Shown here piece after piece: positions 22,310 through 29,928 of a DNA stretch of 64,000 nt (the stretch's first letter is position 1; every line of letters begins with the position of its first letter). Position numbers and translations under genes: made by a program. The stretch is from a virus: IMG/VR virus record IMGVR_UViG_3300042473_001540, positions 186,001 to 250,000 of that record; one strand, 5' to 3'. The notes below the pieces were generated by a model. It saw only the letters and a list, made by a program, of their open reading frames with translations. It made no database searches and had not been told where the DNA came from.

Positions 22310-22334
22310 CACGGATGTGCAGACTCTGTATGTT
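22306..22334 (+). promoter_or_regulatory. Early sigma70-type promoter inside the end of the previous gene
   Basis: TTGACA, 17-bp spacer, TATGTT. The ribosome site AAAGGAG at 22346 and ATG 22359 follow. Confidence 0.65.
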
Positions 22335-22358
22335 GTGGGTGTTGCAAAGGAGACGGAT

Positions 22359-23084
22359 ATGCGAATTGATGTGCCCAGCATCGTAAATGATCCCCAGATG
22401 AGAACCTTGCCCTATTGGCTGGAGGTATATCCCAATCAGGATCAAGCTCGCCGGGCTCGAGCACTGGCTCGCAAGGCGTATGATCGCACACGGCTAGCTG
22501 AGGTGCAGCGTTGGCGCTGCTGCTGGTGTCACTGCGAGATGCGTGGCGAACAAGGCTTCAAGAACAGTGCCACCATTGAGCACATCACTCCTCGCAGTTG
22601 TGGTGGCACTGACCACATCACCAACTTGGCTGTGGCGTGTGGCCGATGCAACAACCGTCGAGGCAACACGCCCTGGGAAGATTTCCTGCAGGCTATGGAA
22701 ATGAGTCGGCCCGCGCCTGAGACTGGCAGCTTTCGCTCACTGGCTTTTGAACGTAAGATGCGCCGAGAGGCTGCTGAGCAGAACAAGCGCATCAAGCAGT
22801 TGACTCATTTGGTGCGCAACCACGAGGTGCAAGCCACTGCTACTCAAACGCGACGCGAACAGTGCAAGTCACTGGAAGCCCAATACTCAGACATGCTGCC
22901 AGGATTGCAGCTGGCTGGTTTCCAACGAGCCAAGAGGATGCGTCGCGAAGTTGACCGTCAACTGGCACTGCAAGCCCTCTCACAAAAGGTCAGCAACCCT
23001 TTTGAAGTGGACAGTCGGCCCTGGCGCATCTACGAGCGTATGCGTAACAAGCAGAGTGTTGACACACTGCAAGCAGCCGCTTAA
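22359..23084 (+). CDS. HNH endonuclease (241 aa)
   Basis: ATG 22359 is chosen over GTG 22302 because of AAAGGAG 6 bases upstream and a promoter inside the longer frame. The HNH core is CCWCHCEM, IEHITPRSCGG, then NLAVACGRCNNRRG. Two C-x-x-C pairs hold zinc, and the H and N residues form the beta-beta-alpha-metal site. The C-terminal 120 residues are basic and helical, probably for DNA binding. It may be a homing-type nuclease or serve genome processing. Confidence 0.85.
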   Translation: MRIDVPSIVNDPQMRTLPYWLEVYPNQDQARRARALARKAYDRTRLAEVQRWRCCWCHCEMRGEQGFKNSATIEHITPRSCGGTDHITNLAVACGRCNNRRGNTPWEDFLQAMEMSRPAPETGSFRSLAFERKMRREAAEQNKRIKQLTHLVRNHEVQATATQTRREQCKSLEAQYSDMLPGLQLAGFQRAKRMRREVDRQLALQALSQKVSNPFEVDSRPWRIYERMRNKQSVDTLQAAA

Positions 23085-23087
23085 ATA
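23080..23087 (+). promoter_or_regulatory. Late-promoter-like motif CTTAAATA containing the upstream stop codon
   Basis: The TAA stop of the HNH gene lies inside CTTAAATAAGG. The next ATG is 5 bases downstream. Confidence 0.55.
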
Positions 23088-23092
23088 AGGTT

Positions 23093-23386
23093 ATGAAAAG
23101 GTTCCTTGTTGCATTCATGTTGCTGTCCTCCAGTCCCTGTTGGGCGCAAGGATACCACTACCGCCCCTATGGCTATACTCCTGCGCCTCACTACCGCCAC
23201 CATCACCATAACCACGGTGGCGGAAACTGGGTAGCCCCTCTTGTAGGGGGCATTGTTGGCGGTGCAGTGTTGGGCGCTATCATTGCACCAAACATCTATG
23301 CTCCTGCACCAGAGCCCATTTGCACTGATAGGCTAGTGGGATATGATGTTTATGGTCGTGCCGTTGTGGAACGTTTTTGTAGGTAA
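23093..23386 (+). CDS. Secreted or lipid-facing Gly-zipper protein with signal peptide
   Basis: 97 residues. A signal peptide is clear (MKRFLVAFMLLSSSPCWAQG, cleavage after AQ or WA). A His/Tyr/Pro-rich segment (HYRHHHHNHGG) follows, then a glycine-zipper helix (PLVGGIVGGAVLGAIIAP) that could oligomerise in membrane, and a C-terminal Cys pair. It may act in the periplasm or outer membrane at late times, given the late-type motif. The His run could bind metal. Confidence 0.7.
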   Translation: MKRFLVAFMLLSSSPCWAQGYHYRPYGYTPAPHYRHHHHNHGGGNWVAPLVGGIVGGAVLGAIIAPNIYAPAPEPICTDRLVGYDVYGRAVVERFCR

Positions 23387-23430
23387 AGTGTGCCTGCAGC
23401 CAGCACATCAATCATCCGAAAACAAACCAG

Positions 23431-23458
23431 TTGACAACCTTGCAAAACCTGCTATAAC
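23431..23458 (+). promoter_or_regulatory. Early sigma70-type promoter
   Basis: TTGACA, 16-bp spacer, TATAAC preceded by TGC. Confidence 0.8.
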
Positions 23459-23485
23459 TCACGCAACGCAACAGAGGATACAGCA

Positions 23486-24388
23486 ATGAGTCACTTCACC
23501 GTTATGGTTATTGGGCCTGACCATGAAGCCCAGCTTGCTCCCTACCACGAGTTTGAATGCACTGGTGTGGCAGACCAGTATGTGGTGGATGTGGACGTCA
23601 CTGACAAGTTCCTTGCCGATATGAAAGATGCGGAGGAACATGCAGAGGAAGACCAATCTGCCCTTGACTATGCGCTGGAATATTACGGTTTTGAAGACCA
23701 GGTAGTTGAAGATGAGAGCGAAGTTGATCGAGAGGGTGAGCACAAGTTTGGATTTGTGGTGGTCCGGGACGGTGAGCTCGTCCGGGCTGTGAAGCGCACC
23801 AACCCCAACAAGCAGTGGGACTGGTACGAGGTTGGTGGGCGATGGACTGGCACGCTCAAGCTCAAGCCTGGTGCAAAGGGTGTGCAAGGCCGCCCTGGAC
23901 TGGGAACCCAAGGAGCAAAACAAGGGTATGCTGACCAGGCGAGGATGGGAGACATCGACTGGGCAGGCATGCGTGACGAGGCAGGCGAGAAGGCCGGAGT
24001 CTATTGGGATCGGGTGCGGGCACTTGCTCCAAATGTTTGGGAAAGCTGGGACAGTGTGATTTCACGCTTCCCCAGGGACACTGACGGTGCTCGAAATTTC
24101 TATCATAACCAAACGGGCAGGCAGGCCCTGCACCAAGCCAAAGACTTGTTTTGGTGTGAGGACTCGGTGCTGGTCGGCCGTGAAGAGTATGTGCAAACTG
24201 CTCGAGACAGTGCTGGCATGACCTTTGCATTTGTCAAGGACGGTGCGTGGATGGAGCGCGGCAGCATGGGCTGGTGGGGCATGAGCACAGACGACATGCC
24301 CAAGAGTGAGTGGTATGCTCGGATGAATGAGATGATCAACGGACTGCCCGAGGACACACTGATCACCATTGTTGACTGCCACATCTAG
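23486..24388 (+). CDS. Conserved phage protein of unknown function (300 aa)
   Basis: Begins MSHFTVMVIGPDHEAQLAPY, then HEFECTG, a start shared by a widely distributed uncharacterised phage family. The second part has WDWYEVGGRWTG and a long C-terminal half with several W residues (MGWWGMS). The protein is acidic in residues 30-90. Sole gene of its transcription unit with its own strong promoter. Function unknown. Confidence 0.7.
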   Translation: MSHFTVMVIGPDHEAQLAPYHEFECTGVADQYVVDVDVTDKFLADMKDAEEHAEEDQSALDYALEYYGFEDQVVEDESEVDREGEHKFGFVVVRDGELVRAVKRTNPNKQWDWYEVGGRWTGTLKLKPGAKGVQGRPGLGTQGAKQGYADQARMGDIDWAGMRDEAGEKAGVYWDRVRALAPNVWESWDSVISRFPRDTDGARNFYHNQTGRQALHQAKDLFWCEDSVLVGREEYVQTARDSAGMTFAFVKDGAWMERGSMGWWGMSTDDMPKSEWYARMNEMINGLPEDTLITIVDCHI

Positions 24389-24400
24389 CCAAAAAACGGG

Positions 24401-24428
24401 TTGACAGCCCTGAAAATCGTGCTATACT
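24401..24428 (+). promoter_or_regulatory. Early sigma70-type promoter
   Basis: TTGACA, 16-bp spacer, TATACT preceded by TGC. Confidence 0.8.
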
Positions 24429-24456
24429 GCCCACAGTAGCTGGAAAGGCGCTGAAC

Positions 24457-25674
24457 ATGCACTACACGTTTCCCGAGATCACGCACCTGGATCAAGTGCT
24501 GGAAGCTGTCCAGGGTGTGGAAGGCTTCATTGTAGCCCAGCGGCCCTGGGGCACTGTGGTCAACTACATTCAGATGGGCCCGGACATGTTCCCCGAGGTC
24601 CATACTGCTGGAGGCAGCGCCAGCATGCGCGAGCGGCAGACTCGACTCAAGGCTATCCGCCGGGAGTGTAGGGGGCTGCTGTTCAGCCTTGATGGAAAGT
24701 TGGTGAGCCGCGCATTTCAGAAGTTTTGGAACGTGGGCGAACGGCGCGAGACTTTGATTGAAAACATCGATCTCACTCAGCCACACATCATCCTTGAGAA
24801 GTTGGATGGAAGTATGATTCGTGCTCTACCTCTAGGTAAGGGCTACTGTCTTGCAACCAAGATGGGGCCCACTGCTGTAGCAGCACAGGTTGAGCCGTTC
24901 GTGGCAACTCGAGACAACTATGACCGATTTATCCGAGACACACTGGAGCAGGGATACACTGCCTGTTTCGAGTGGTGTACTCGTCAACAAAAGATTGTGT
25001 GTGATTATCCAGTTGATCGACTGGTGCTGACTGCTGTGCGTCACATCAACTCGGGTGAGTATCTCACCTACTCTCAGATGCAGGAACTGGCGGCCGAGTA
25101 TGAGCTGGATCTAGTCAAGGCCTATCCTGGTACTGTGGCTAGCATGGAGCAGCTCGTTCGGGAGACGCATGAGCTGGAAGGCGAGGAGGGGTGGATCATC
25201 CGGTGGGATGATGGACATATGGCCAAGTTGAAATCGGCCTGGTATGTGCGTATCCACCGTGCCAAGGATGCTCTCACGCAGGAGAAGAACCTCATCGACC
25301 TCATGCTGGCGGAAAAGCTGGACGACGTCAAGAGCTTTCTGCCTGTGGAGGACCTGGCTCGCATCGACGCCTACGAGAACGCCTTCTGGACGGGTGTGGG
25401 GCAAACTGCCTACATATGGAAGGACCAGTATGTCAAGCTCCGGCGGCAGTTTGGTGACGATAGAAAGCGGTTTGCACTGGAGGCAGCACCGGGTCTTGAG
25501 CCCAACCTGCGTAGTGCTGTGTTCAAGGTCTGGGCCCGTGAGGGCCACGTGGACTGGCGTGAGCTGGTGTGCGATGTGATCCGCAAATGCACTGGCACGC
25601 AGACCCGGGTGGACGAGGCACGCTCACTGTTCCGTGCGCCGCGGTGGAGCCAGCAAAGTGTGGGAGACGAATGA
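24457..25674 (+). CDS. RNA ligase, T4 Rnl1-like
   Basis: 405 residues. The core is complete. Upstream R-G-L-L-F (ECRGLLFSLDG) and FQKFWNVGE precede motif I K115-L-D-G-S (IILEKLDGSMI). Motif III-like FEWC and motif IV EGEEGWIIRW follow, then motif V MAKLKSAWYV. A C-terminal domain of about 130 residues corresponds in position to the tRNA-recognition domain of Rnl1. T4 Rnl1 reseals tRNA cut in the anticodon loop by host PrrC. It heads an operon with a small protein and four LTW paralogs. Confidence 0.85.
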   Translation: MHYTFPEITHLDQVLEAVQGVEGFIVAQRPWGTVVNYIQMGPDMFPEVHTAGGSASMRERQTRLKAIRRECRGLLFSLDGKLVSRAFQKFWNVGERRETLIENIDLTQPHIILEKLDGSMIRALPLGKGYCLATKMGPTAVAAQVEPFVATRDNYDRFIRDTLEQGYTACFEWCTRQQKIVCDYPVDRLVLTAVRHINSGEYLTYSQMQELAAEYELDLVKAYPGTVASMEQLVRETHELEGEEGWIIRWDDGHMAKLKSAWYVRIHRAKDALTQEKNLIDLMLAEKLDDVKSFLPVEDLARIDAYENAFWTGVGQTAYIWKDQYVKLRRQFGDDRKRFALEAAPGLEPNLRSAVFKVWAREGHVDWRELVCDVIRKCTGTQTRVDEARSLFRAPRWSQQSVGDE

Positions 25675-25865
25675 TGGCCTACAAAGGTGACACGGTGAAG
25701 TTTCGAGTGAGCAGTCCCAACGGCACTTGGCGCACAGTCTCCACGCTGGAAGAGGCTGAGCAAGAGATCAAAACTCTGGTGGACACCTATGGTGTGGCCT
25801 GGGCCGCAGTGGATAGGATTGAGACCACAAGGATCCTTGTTCGGCAAGTCAAGGCTGATGAGTGA
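25674..25865 (+). CDS. Unknown small protein (63 aa)
   Basis: 63 residues from ATG 25674 (or 25671, within the ligase stop). It has a compact beta-beta-alpha-beta pattern (KFRVSSPNGTWRTVSTLEEA) seen in small phage proteins. It lies between the ligase and the LTW cluster, so it probably shares the ligase transcript. Confidence 0.6.
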   Translation: MAYKGDTVKFRVSSPNGTWRTVSTLEEAEQEIKTLVDTYGVAWAAVDRIETTRILVRQVKADE

Positions 25866-26085
25866 CTCTTACCTTGTAACTTTGGTAGCGCCTATGTGCG
25901 ATGATTTTGATCAAGTGTGTGATTGGTGCATGCAACAATGGCCGTGTAAGGAGCGGCGCTGGCATATACACTGGGCTGGATTAACAACTAGAGGCAAGGG
26001 GTGGCAAATCACTTGCAGTTTCTGGCACCAAGATGATCTCACCATGTTCCTGCTCACATGGGCGCACCTGGTTGAATCTAGATAA
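25858..26085 (+). CDS. LTW-family small protein, WC/HLV subgroup (75 aa)
   Basis: Plan: SYLVTLVAPMCDD strand, CDWCMQQWP, then CSFWHQDDLTMFLLTWAHLV and ESR. The four copies in this cluster share an extra C-terminal H-L-V-(D/E). Starts in the end of the preceding gene. Confidence 0.7.
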   Translation: MSDSYLVTLVAPMCDDFDQVCDWCMQQWPCKERRWHIHWAGLTTRGKGWQITCSFWHQDDLTMFLLTWAHLVESR

Positions 26086-26098
26086 ACAGGCGATAGTG

Positions 26099-26338
26099 AT
26101 GGCTATACTGCCCTACACAGCCACATTGGTAGCACCCAAACTCCGGGAGCTTGACCAAGTTCAGGAATGGTGCCTACAAATGTGGCCTTGTACTCATCGA
26201 GCCACATGGTATCAAGATAATATGACAATGCAAGTATTTGCAAGGTTTGAATTCAAATGCACCTGGAGTTTTCAGTTTCGAGAAGATCTCACCATGTTCC
26301 TGCTGACCTGGAGTCATTTGGTGGACAGCCATGAGTGA
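26099..26338 (+). CDS. LTW-family small protein, WC/HLV subgroup (79 aa)
   Basis: PYTATLVAPKLRELDQVQEW, then CLQMWP, then WSFQFREDLTMFLLTWSHLV and DSHE. Very close to its neighbours in the C-terminal 25 residues, variable in the middle. ATG 26099 is used; GTG 26096 is adjacent. Confidence 0.7.
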   Translation: MAILPYTATLVAPKLRELDQVQEWCLQMWPCTHRATWYQDNMTMQVFARFEFKCTWSFQFREDLTMFLLTWSHLVDSHE

Positions 26339-26585
26339 TGCATATGTTGTGACAGTGATGGCTTACTCACTTGAAGAATTTATCCCAGTTTACAACTGGT
26401 GCTGCCGCATGTGGGGCGATACAAGCTTGTATCAGACTTGGTGTATGGGTTGGGCTAATTCAGATCTTTTGCGTGGAGTATATGTTTGCGATTGGGCTTT
26501 TCAACACAAGGATGATCTCATCATGTTTTTACTGACTTGGGGTCATTTGGTTGACTCTAGCCAAGAGGCAGAAAGTTGTGAATGA
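26331..26585 (+). CDS. LTW-family small protein, WC/HLV subgroup (84 aa)
   Basis: SDAYVVTVMAYSLEEFIPVY, then NWCCRMWG, then WAFQHKDDLIMFLLTWGHLV and DSSQEAESCE. Overlaps the previous gene by 8 bases and the next by 8. Confidence 0.7.
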   Translation: MSDAYVVTVMAYSLEEFIPVYNWCCRMWGDTSLYQTWCMGWANSDLLRGVYVCDWAFQHKDDLIMFLLTWGHLVDSSQEAESCE

Positions 26586-26854
26586 CAAGTTCAAGATAAC
26601 ATTGAGTGCCCACACAAAGGGAGAACTCGAAGCTGTGAATCTATGGTGCCAACAGTTGTGGCCAGGTGAGTGCGGGACAGTATGGGACAGCGGATGGCCA
26701 CTACCTACAACTTTTTTTTAGAGCAGGTGGCATCACTGCGTGGCGTTGCAGTTGGTGGTTGACACGCAGGGAAGATCATGCTATGTTCCTGTTGACATGG
26801 GCACATTTGGTAGAGCCGCCCCAGAATTACACAAGGTATCCTCAAAGTGAATAA
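26578..26854 (+). pseudogene. LTW-family copy split by a +1 shift in a T8 run
   Basis: From GTG 26578 the frame reads MNDKFKITLSAHTKGELEAV, NLWCQQLWP... and stops at 26721 just after a run of eight T (26712-26719). Skipping one T continues as RAGGITAWRC, then SWWLTRREDHAMFLLTWAHL and a tail, ending at 26854. Both halves match the neighbouring paralogs in order. Same direction of shift as at 13083-13088. Confidence 0.75.
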
Positions 26855-26866
26855 GGACAACAAACG

Positions 26867-27250
26867 ATGACCCCGGCACAGAAAATCAAACAGCGAATCC
26901 TTCTCGATCTTGTTAACCAGGGTTCACTCAGCATTGACCCTGCTGCTATCACATCAGACAATGTGGACGAGCTTTACGAGGAGCAAGATGCCTGGGACAT
27001 TGAGTGTGACTTTCGCCAAGGCGAAGTTGAAACTGGTATTCCCTGCGAATATTCCCGGCACTACGAAAGCCAGAGCGTGGCTGCCCAGATGGCAGATGGT
27101 TCCTGGGTAGGCTGGACCTACTGGTATGGTGGCGGCAAGCATGGTGAACCCGAATCCATTCCTTGGATGAGCGAGGCCTACGAACTAGACGTCAAGGAAG
27201 AGGAGAAGTTGGTGATTGTTCAAACGTTCTCAAAGAAGGGAAAAGAATGA
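26867..27250 (+). CDS. Conserved phage protein of unknown function (127 aa)
   Basis: 127 residues. The central CEYSRHYESQSVAAQMADGS, then WVGWTYWYGGGKHGEPE and a C-terminal EEEKLVIVQTFSKK form a pattern common to many uncharacterised phage proteins. First gene after the LTW cluster, with AAGGA before ATG 26867. Ends ATGA into the next gene. Confidence 0.65.
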   Translation: MTPAQKIKQRILLDLVNQGSLSIDPAAITSDNVDELYEEQDAWDIECDFRQGEVETGIPCEYSRHYESQSVAAQMADGSWVGWTYWYGGGKHGEPESIPWMSEAYELDVKEEEKLVIVQTFSKKGKE

Positions 27251-27459
27251 ACCAGGATCTCAAAACTCGGCATATAGCACTGGCCTTGGCTCGAGCTGAT
27301 GATGAATACCGTGGCTTTGAGCCTTTTCCGGAACCTCCCCTGGATGCTGATGCGGACTGGTATCATGATCACGTGGATGGATGGCCATGGTATAAGCACA
27401 TGGCAGAAAGGCTGTTGACGCAACCCAACCTCTGTGCTATCCTACAAAACAATACATGA
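27247..27459 (+). CDS. Unknown acidic small protein (70 aa)
   Basis: 70 residues from ATG 27247 (ATGA overlap). Acidic, with EPFPEPPLDADADWYHDHVD. The C-terminal part contains the next promoter within its codons. Confidence 0.55.
   Translation: MNQDLKTRHIALALARADDEYRGFEPFPEPPLDADADWYHDHVDGWPWYKHMAERLLTQPNLCAILQNNT
27415..27443 (+). promoter_or_regulatory. Early sigma70-type promoter inside a gene end
   Basis: TTGACG, 17-bp spacer, TATCCT preceded by TGC. Confidence 0.55.
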
Positions 27460-27468
27460 GGTAAATCC

Positions 27469-27723
27469 ATGCAATACCTGCTCACCCAAGAAGAGTATGA
27501 CGCACTCCGAGCTCGACAGGAGCATGAACTCAAGCTGAGTAGAGCCAAGCTTCAGAAACTCTGCACCAGGATTGCGGACACTATGCCTGTGAAGTGGGGA
27601 TGGAGCAAGGACGAGGAAGCCAAGCCCTGGGGTTGTATCCACTCTCAGCAAGAAGAATGGTATTGCGATAGCTGTCCTGTGCAGGAAATCTGTCCTGAGC
27701 CCCACAAAGAGTGGAGCAAGTGA
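27469..27723 (+). CDS. Cys-motif phage protein (84 aa)
   Basis: 84 residues. A helical first half (LTQEEYDALRARQEHELKLS) and a C-terminal WYCDSCPVQEICPEPHKEWS. The C-D-x-C-P-V-x-x-I-C-P motif with a preceding Cys (WGCIH) resembles a widespread phage family likely to bind zinc or an iron-sulfur group. Function unknown. Confidence 0.65.
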   Translation: MQYLLTQEEYDALRARQEHELKLSRAKLQKLCTRIADTMPVKWGWSKDEEAKPWGCIHSQQEEWYCDSCPVQEICPEPHKEWSK

Positions 27724-27980
27724 CAGCACTCCTACTCACCATCGCACTGGTCACAGGACTATGCTATCTGGTCAGCTTGTATCTGTCATTGTGGGTTGGT
27801 GTGTTTATGATCCTATGGATACTGTTCAGCATCGGCTGGTTTTTCCGAACCTGGGCAGTCAAGGACAAGGATGGCCCGGAAACCATGTTTGATCGGATAG
27901 TGATCTCAAGCATAATACCAGTTGCCATGCTGTTTGGATTTTTGAATAATCTCCTACAAAAAAGGTTGGGATTGCCCTGA
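27720..27980 (+). CDS. Membrane protein with three helices (86 aa)
   Basis: From GTG 27720 (GTGA overlap; GTG 27711 also possible). Hydrophobic segments at about residues 1-20, 22-44 and 62-80. No family recognised. Stop overlaps the next ATG (TGATG). Confidence 0.6.
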   Translation: MTALLLTIALVTGLCYLVSLYLSLWVGVFMILWILFSIGWFFRTWAVKDKDGPETMFDRIVISSIIPVAMLFGFLNNLLQKRLGLP

Positions 27981-28249
27981 TGAAATCAGATATTATCAAT
28001 CGCCTCACAGATCAAGCTGATGAGCATGCCAGTGACTATGTTGGCAGTCTACGCCAGCGTGGTCTTCAAGTGCTGCCCGAATACTACGAGCAAGCGTTCA
28101 GGAATAAGTTTGCTGAACTGATTGTGAGAGAATGTGCTGACATTGTGGACCGGATGGATGAGGGTCGCAATGAATACTTCCAGCGACTGGACGGGACCAA
28201 GGTCGTCACCGGAGACGTATTGAAACACTATTTTGGTATCCGGGAATAA
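27980..28249 (+). CDS. Conserved small phage protein, unknown (89 aa)
   Basis: 89 residues. The pattern FRNKFAELIVRECADIVDRM, followed by a variable spacer and V-x-x-x-x-L-K-x-x-F-G, is found in many small T4-type phage proteins of unknown role. Mostly helical. Confidence 0.65.
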   Translation: MKSDIINRLTDQADEHASDYVGSLRQRGLQVLPEYYEQAFRNKFAELIVRECADIVDRMDEGRNEYFQRLDGTKVVTGDVLKHYFGIRE

Positions 28250-28254
28250 CCAAC

Positions 28255-28563
28255 ATGCTGTGCTATAACCCAGCCCACCCACACCATCACAATCAAACAT
28301 TGTGGTGTGTGTATGGGTTTGAAAGCTTTCCTGAAATTATCTGCTGCAAGATTGTCCCCCATCCCGAGTTTGGGCCCATCATCTGGGGCTACAGCGTCTA
28401 CCGGGGCGTGCCAGGGTTCCGCACGCTGGGCCAAAATGTCATCAACTGGCAGAGGGGATTGGAAGAGCGGTTTGGCCACACCATGTTTGAATTCTATACC
28501 ACGCAAGAAGAGGCCTTGGAGAGGCTGCGGGAGCTTACCACCCCAGCGGCAGAGGCAGTGTGA
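28255..28563 (+). CDS. Unknown protein (102 aa)
   Basis: 102 residues. His- and aromatic-rich N-terminus (NPAHPHHHNQTLWCVYGF), beta-rich middle, C-terminal helix (TTQEEALERLRELT). Possibly metal-binding through H/C residues. No family recognised. Confidence 0.55.
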   Translation: MLCYNPAHPHHHNQTLWCVYGFESFPEIICCKIVPHPEFGPIIWGYSVYRGVPGFRTLGQNVINWQRGLEERFGHTMFEFYTTQEEALERLRELTTPAAEAV

Positions 28564-28566
28564 CTT

Positions 28567-28779
28567 ATGCACTTGATGCGCACCTGGCTGTTGAATCTCA
28601 GTGATGAAGAAATCACCCAGGCTATTGACAGTTGGTTTGATCGGGAGATTTGGGATCAAACTCCCGACAAGCTGCGATGGATAGTGATTGATCTTGATCT
28701 CTACGAACAAGCCGTGCATTTGCAAAAGTGTAACTTTGATCGTGCATATGCCCAACTCACCTGGAAAGGACCCAGCTAG
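28567..28779 (+). CDS. Unknown protein, possibly a remote LTW relative (70 aa)
   Basis: 70 residues. The end FDRAYAQLTWKGPS resembles an eroded LTW signature and ITQAIDSWFDREIW fills the helix position, but the E/D-D pair is missing. Stop and the next GTG share one base. Confidence 0.45.
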   Translation: MHLMRTWLLNLSDEEITQAIDSWFDREIWDQTPDKLRWIVIDLDLYEQAVHLQKCNFDRAYAQLTWKGPS

Positions 28780-29057
28780 TGCTCTATACCGTAGCTGTGA
28801 GTTATTTTGCCACAGGCGAGGGACATACCTTGAGCCTGTGGATTGGCGTTGCTAGAGACCCCCAGGATGCCCGAGAAAAGTTTCAGCAGGCTGTGCCCAA
28901 TGGCAGTTTTTGGGTGCAGGGTGCAGAAACTTTTGAAGGTGTCAATCGTGAGCATGTGGCATGCAAGTATCTGCTCACACCATTGGCACTCACAAATCTA
29001 GAGGATCCTCATTGCATGCGTGAGTTTTCTGCTCAGCTGCATTTCAACTACAGTTGA
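28779..29057 (+). CDS. Unknown protein (92 aa)
   Basis: 92 residues from GTG 28779. The pattern SLWIGVARDPQDAREKFQQA, then GSFWVQGAETFEG is that of small phage proteins with a strand-helix-strand core (G-x-A-x-D-x-x-x-A-R-E-x-F). Function unknown. Confidence 0.55.
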   Translation: MLYTVAVSYFATGEGHTLSLWIGVARDPQDAREKFQQAVPNGSFWVQGAETFEGVNREHVACKYLLTPLALTNLEDPHCMREFSAQLHFNYS

Positions 29058-29082
29058 CATAGTGACAGACATGTGCTACTGT
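29054..29082 (+). promoter_or_regulatory. Early sigma70-type promoter
   Basis: TTGACA, 17-bp spacer, TACTGT preceded by TGC. Confidence 0.7.
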
Positions 29083-29108
29083 GCAAGCTGCACAATAAGG
29101 TGTGTTCA

Positions 29109-29315
29109 ATGTTTAGGATTGAAAAACGGCTCAGCAGTTTCTTCCGCAAAAACAGCTTGCGTGGTGCTCCATTCAAGCAATGGACCTTGCACAAAACCTA
29201 TGACAGGCTAGCTGATGCAGTTCAAGCCTATGATACGATGATCTCCAAACCCGGATACGGTATGAATTGGCGCATTGTATCTGGAGATACTGTAGTCAAA
29301 CAAAAGAACAAATAG
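29109..29315 (+). CDS. Basic small protein, unknown (68 aa)
   Basis: 68 residues from ATG 29109, with AAGGTG upstream. Basic and aromatic (LSSFFRKNSLRGAPFKQW), followed by ADAVQAYDTMISKPGYGMNW and a strand typical of small phage proteins in which a helix with A-x-x-A-x-D is followed by W-R-I. Function unknown. Confidence 0.55.
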   Translation: MFRIEKRLSSFFRKNSLRGAPFKQWTLHKTYDRLADAVQAYDTMISKPGYGMNWRIVSGDTVVKQKNK

Positions 29316-29331
29316 ACATGGTAGCCGTATT

Positions 29332-29412
29332 ATGAATTGGGAAAGTTTGTTGTTCCTTCTGCTGAGCATGTTGTTTGCCAGCTTGGTTGTGTTGACCACA
29401 TTATTCCCATAG
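29332..29412 (+). CDS. Membrane microprotein (26 aa)
   Basis: ATG 29332 to TAG 29412 gives MNWESLLFLLLSMLFASLVV then LTTLFP, a single hydrophobic helix. No clear ribosome binding site, so it is tentative. A start with an acidic residue and a Leu-rich helix is typical of real phage membrane peptides. Confidence 0.4.
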   Translation: MNWESLLFLLLSMLFASLVVLTTLFP

Positions 29413-29428
29413 CACAAGGATTGAAGAA

Positions 29429-29704
29429 ATGAGCCAAGACTTGGACGACGATTGGGATTGGGAAGAATTTTTCCGTCAATTTCCCTGTGGTGCGGCTGTG
29501 ATTTTTGGTAACCATGTGGTGCATGCTGAGGGGTATCCTGAACCAGTCTCGGACATTGACGAAACTGAATTGCGCAAAGAGTTGGCAGAAGATCACGAGC
29601 TGGAACTGACCCTTCTCCGAGATTACTCAGTCATACGATTGGAAGGAGATAACTGGCGCCAGTTGATGCAGCAGTATGCAGGTGCAGATGGCACGCAGAA
29701 ATAA
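29429..29704 (+). CDS. Acidic protein, unknown (91 aa)
   Basis: 91 residues, very acidic N-terminus (MSQDLDDDWDWEEFFRQF) and a middle segment DIDETELRKELAEDHELELT. AAGGA 10 bases before ATG 29429. No family recognised. Confidence 0.6.
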   Translation: MSQDLDDDWDWEEFFRQFPCGAAVIFGNHVVHAEGYPEPVSDIDETELRKELAEDHELELTLLRDYSVIRLEGDNWRQLMQQYAGADGTQK

Positions 29705-29927
29705 GACGCCACAACGGATCAAACCCCGCCGAGGATGGCACCGCGTGGTGTTGCCCAATGTACCCAATCCTTGGCGTGAGTTACTGACGGGCATGCCATC
29801 AACTGTGTCAAAGATTGACGACTGGCTGGCAGAAAACACCTCTGGCAAATGTGAGCAGTTTCGCTACAACACATGGGACTTCAAACGCCAAGAAGATGCC
29901 CTGTTGTTTACCTTGACGTGGGGATAG
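29688..29927 (+). CDS. LTW-family small protein (79 aa)
   Basis: First of five contiguous family members. A basic N-terminus (RRNKTPQRIKPRRGWHR) is unique to this copy. KIDDWLAENT fills the helix position, and it ends TWDFKRQEDALLFTLTWG. ATG 29688 overlaps the preceding gene by 17 bases. Confidence 0.65.
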   Translation: MARRNKTPQRIKPRRGWHRVVLPNVPNPWRELLTGMPSTVSKIDDWLAENTSGKCEQFRYNTWDFKRQEDALLFTLTWG

Positions 29928-29928
29928 C

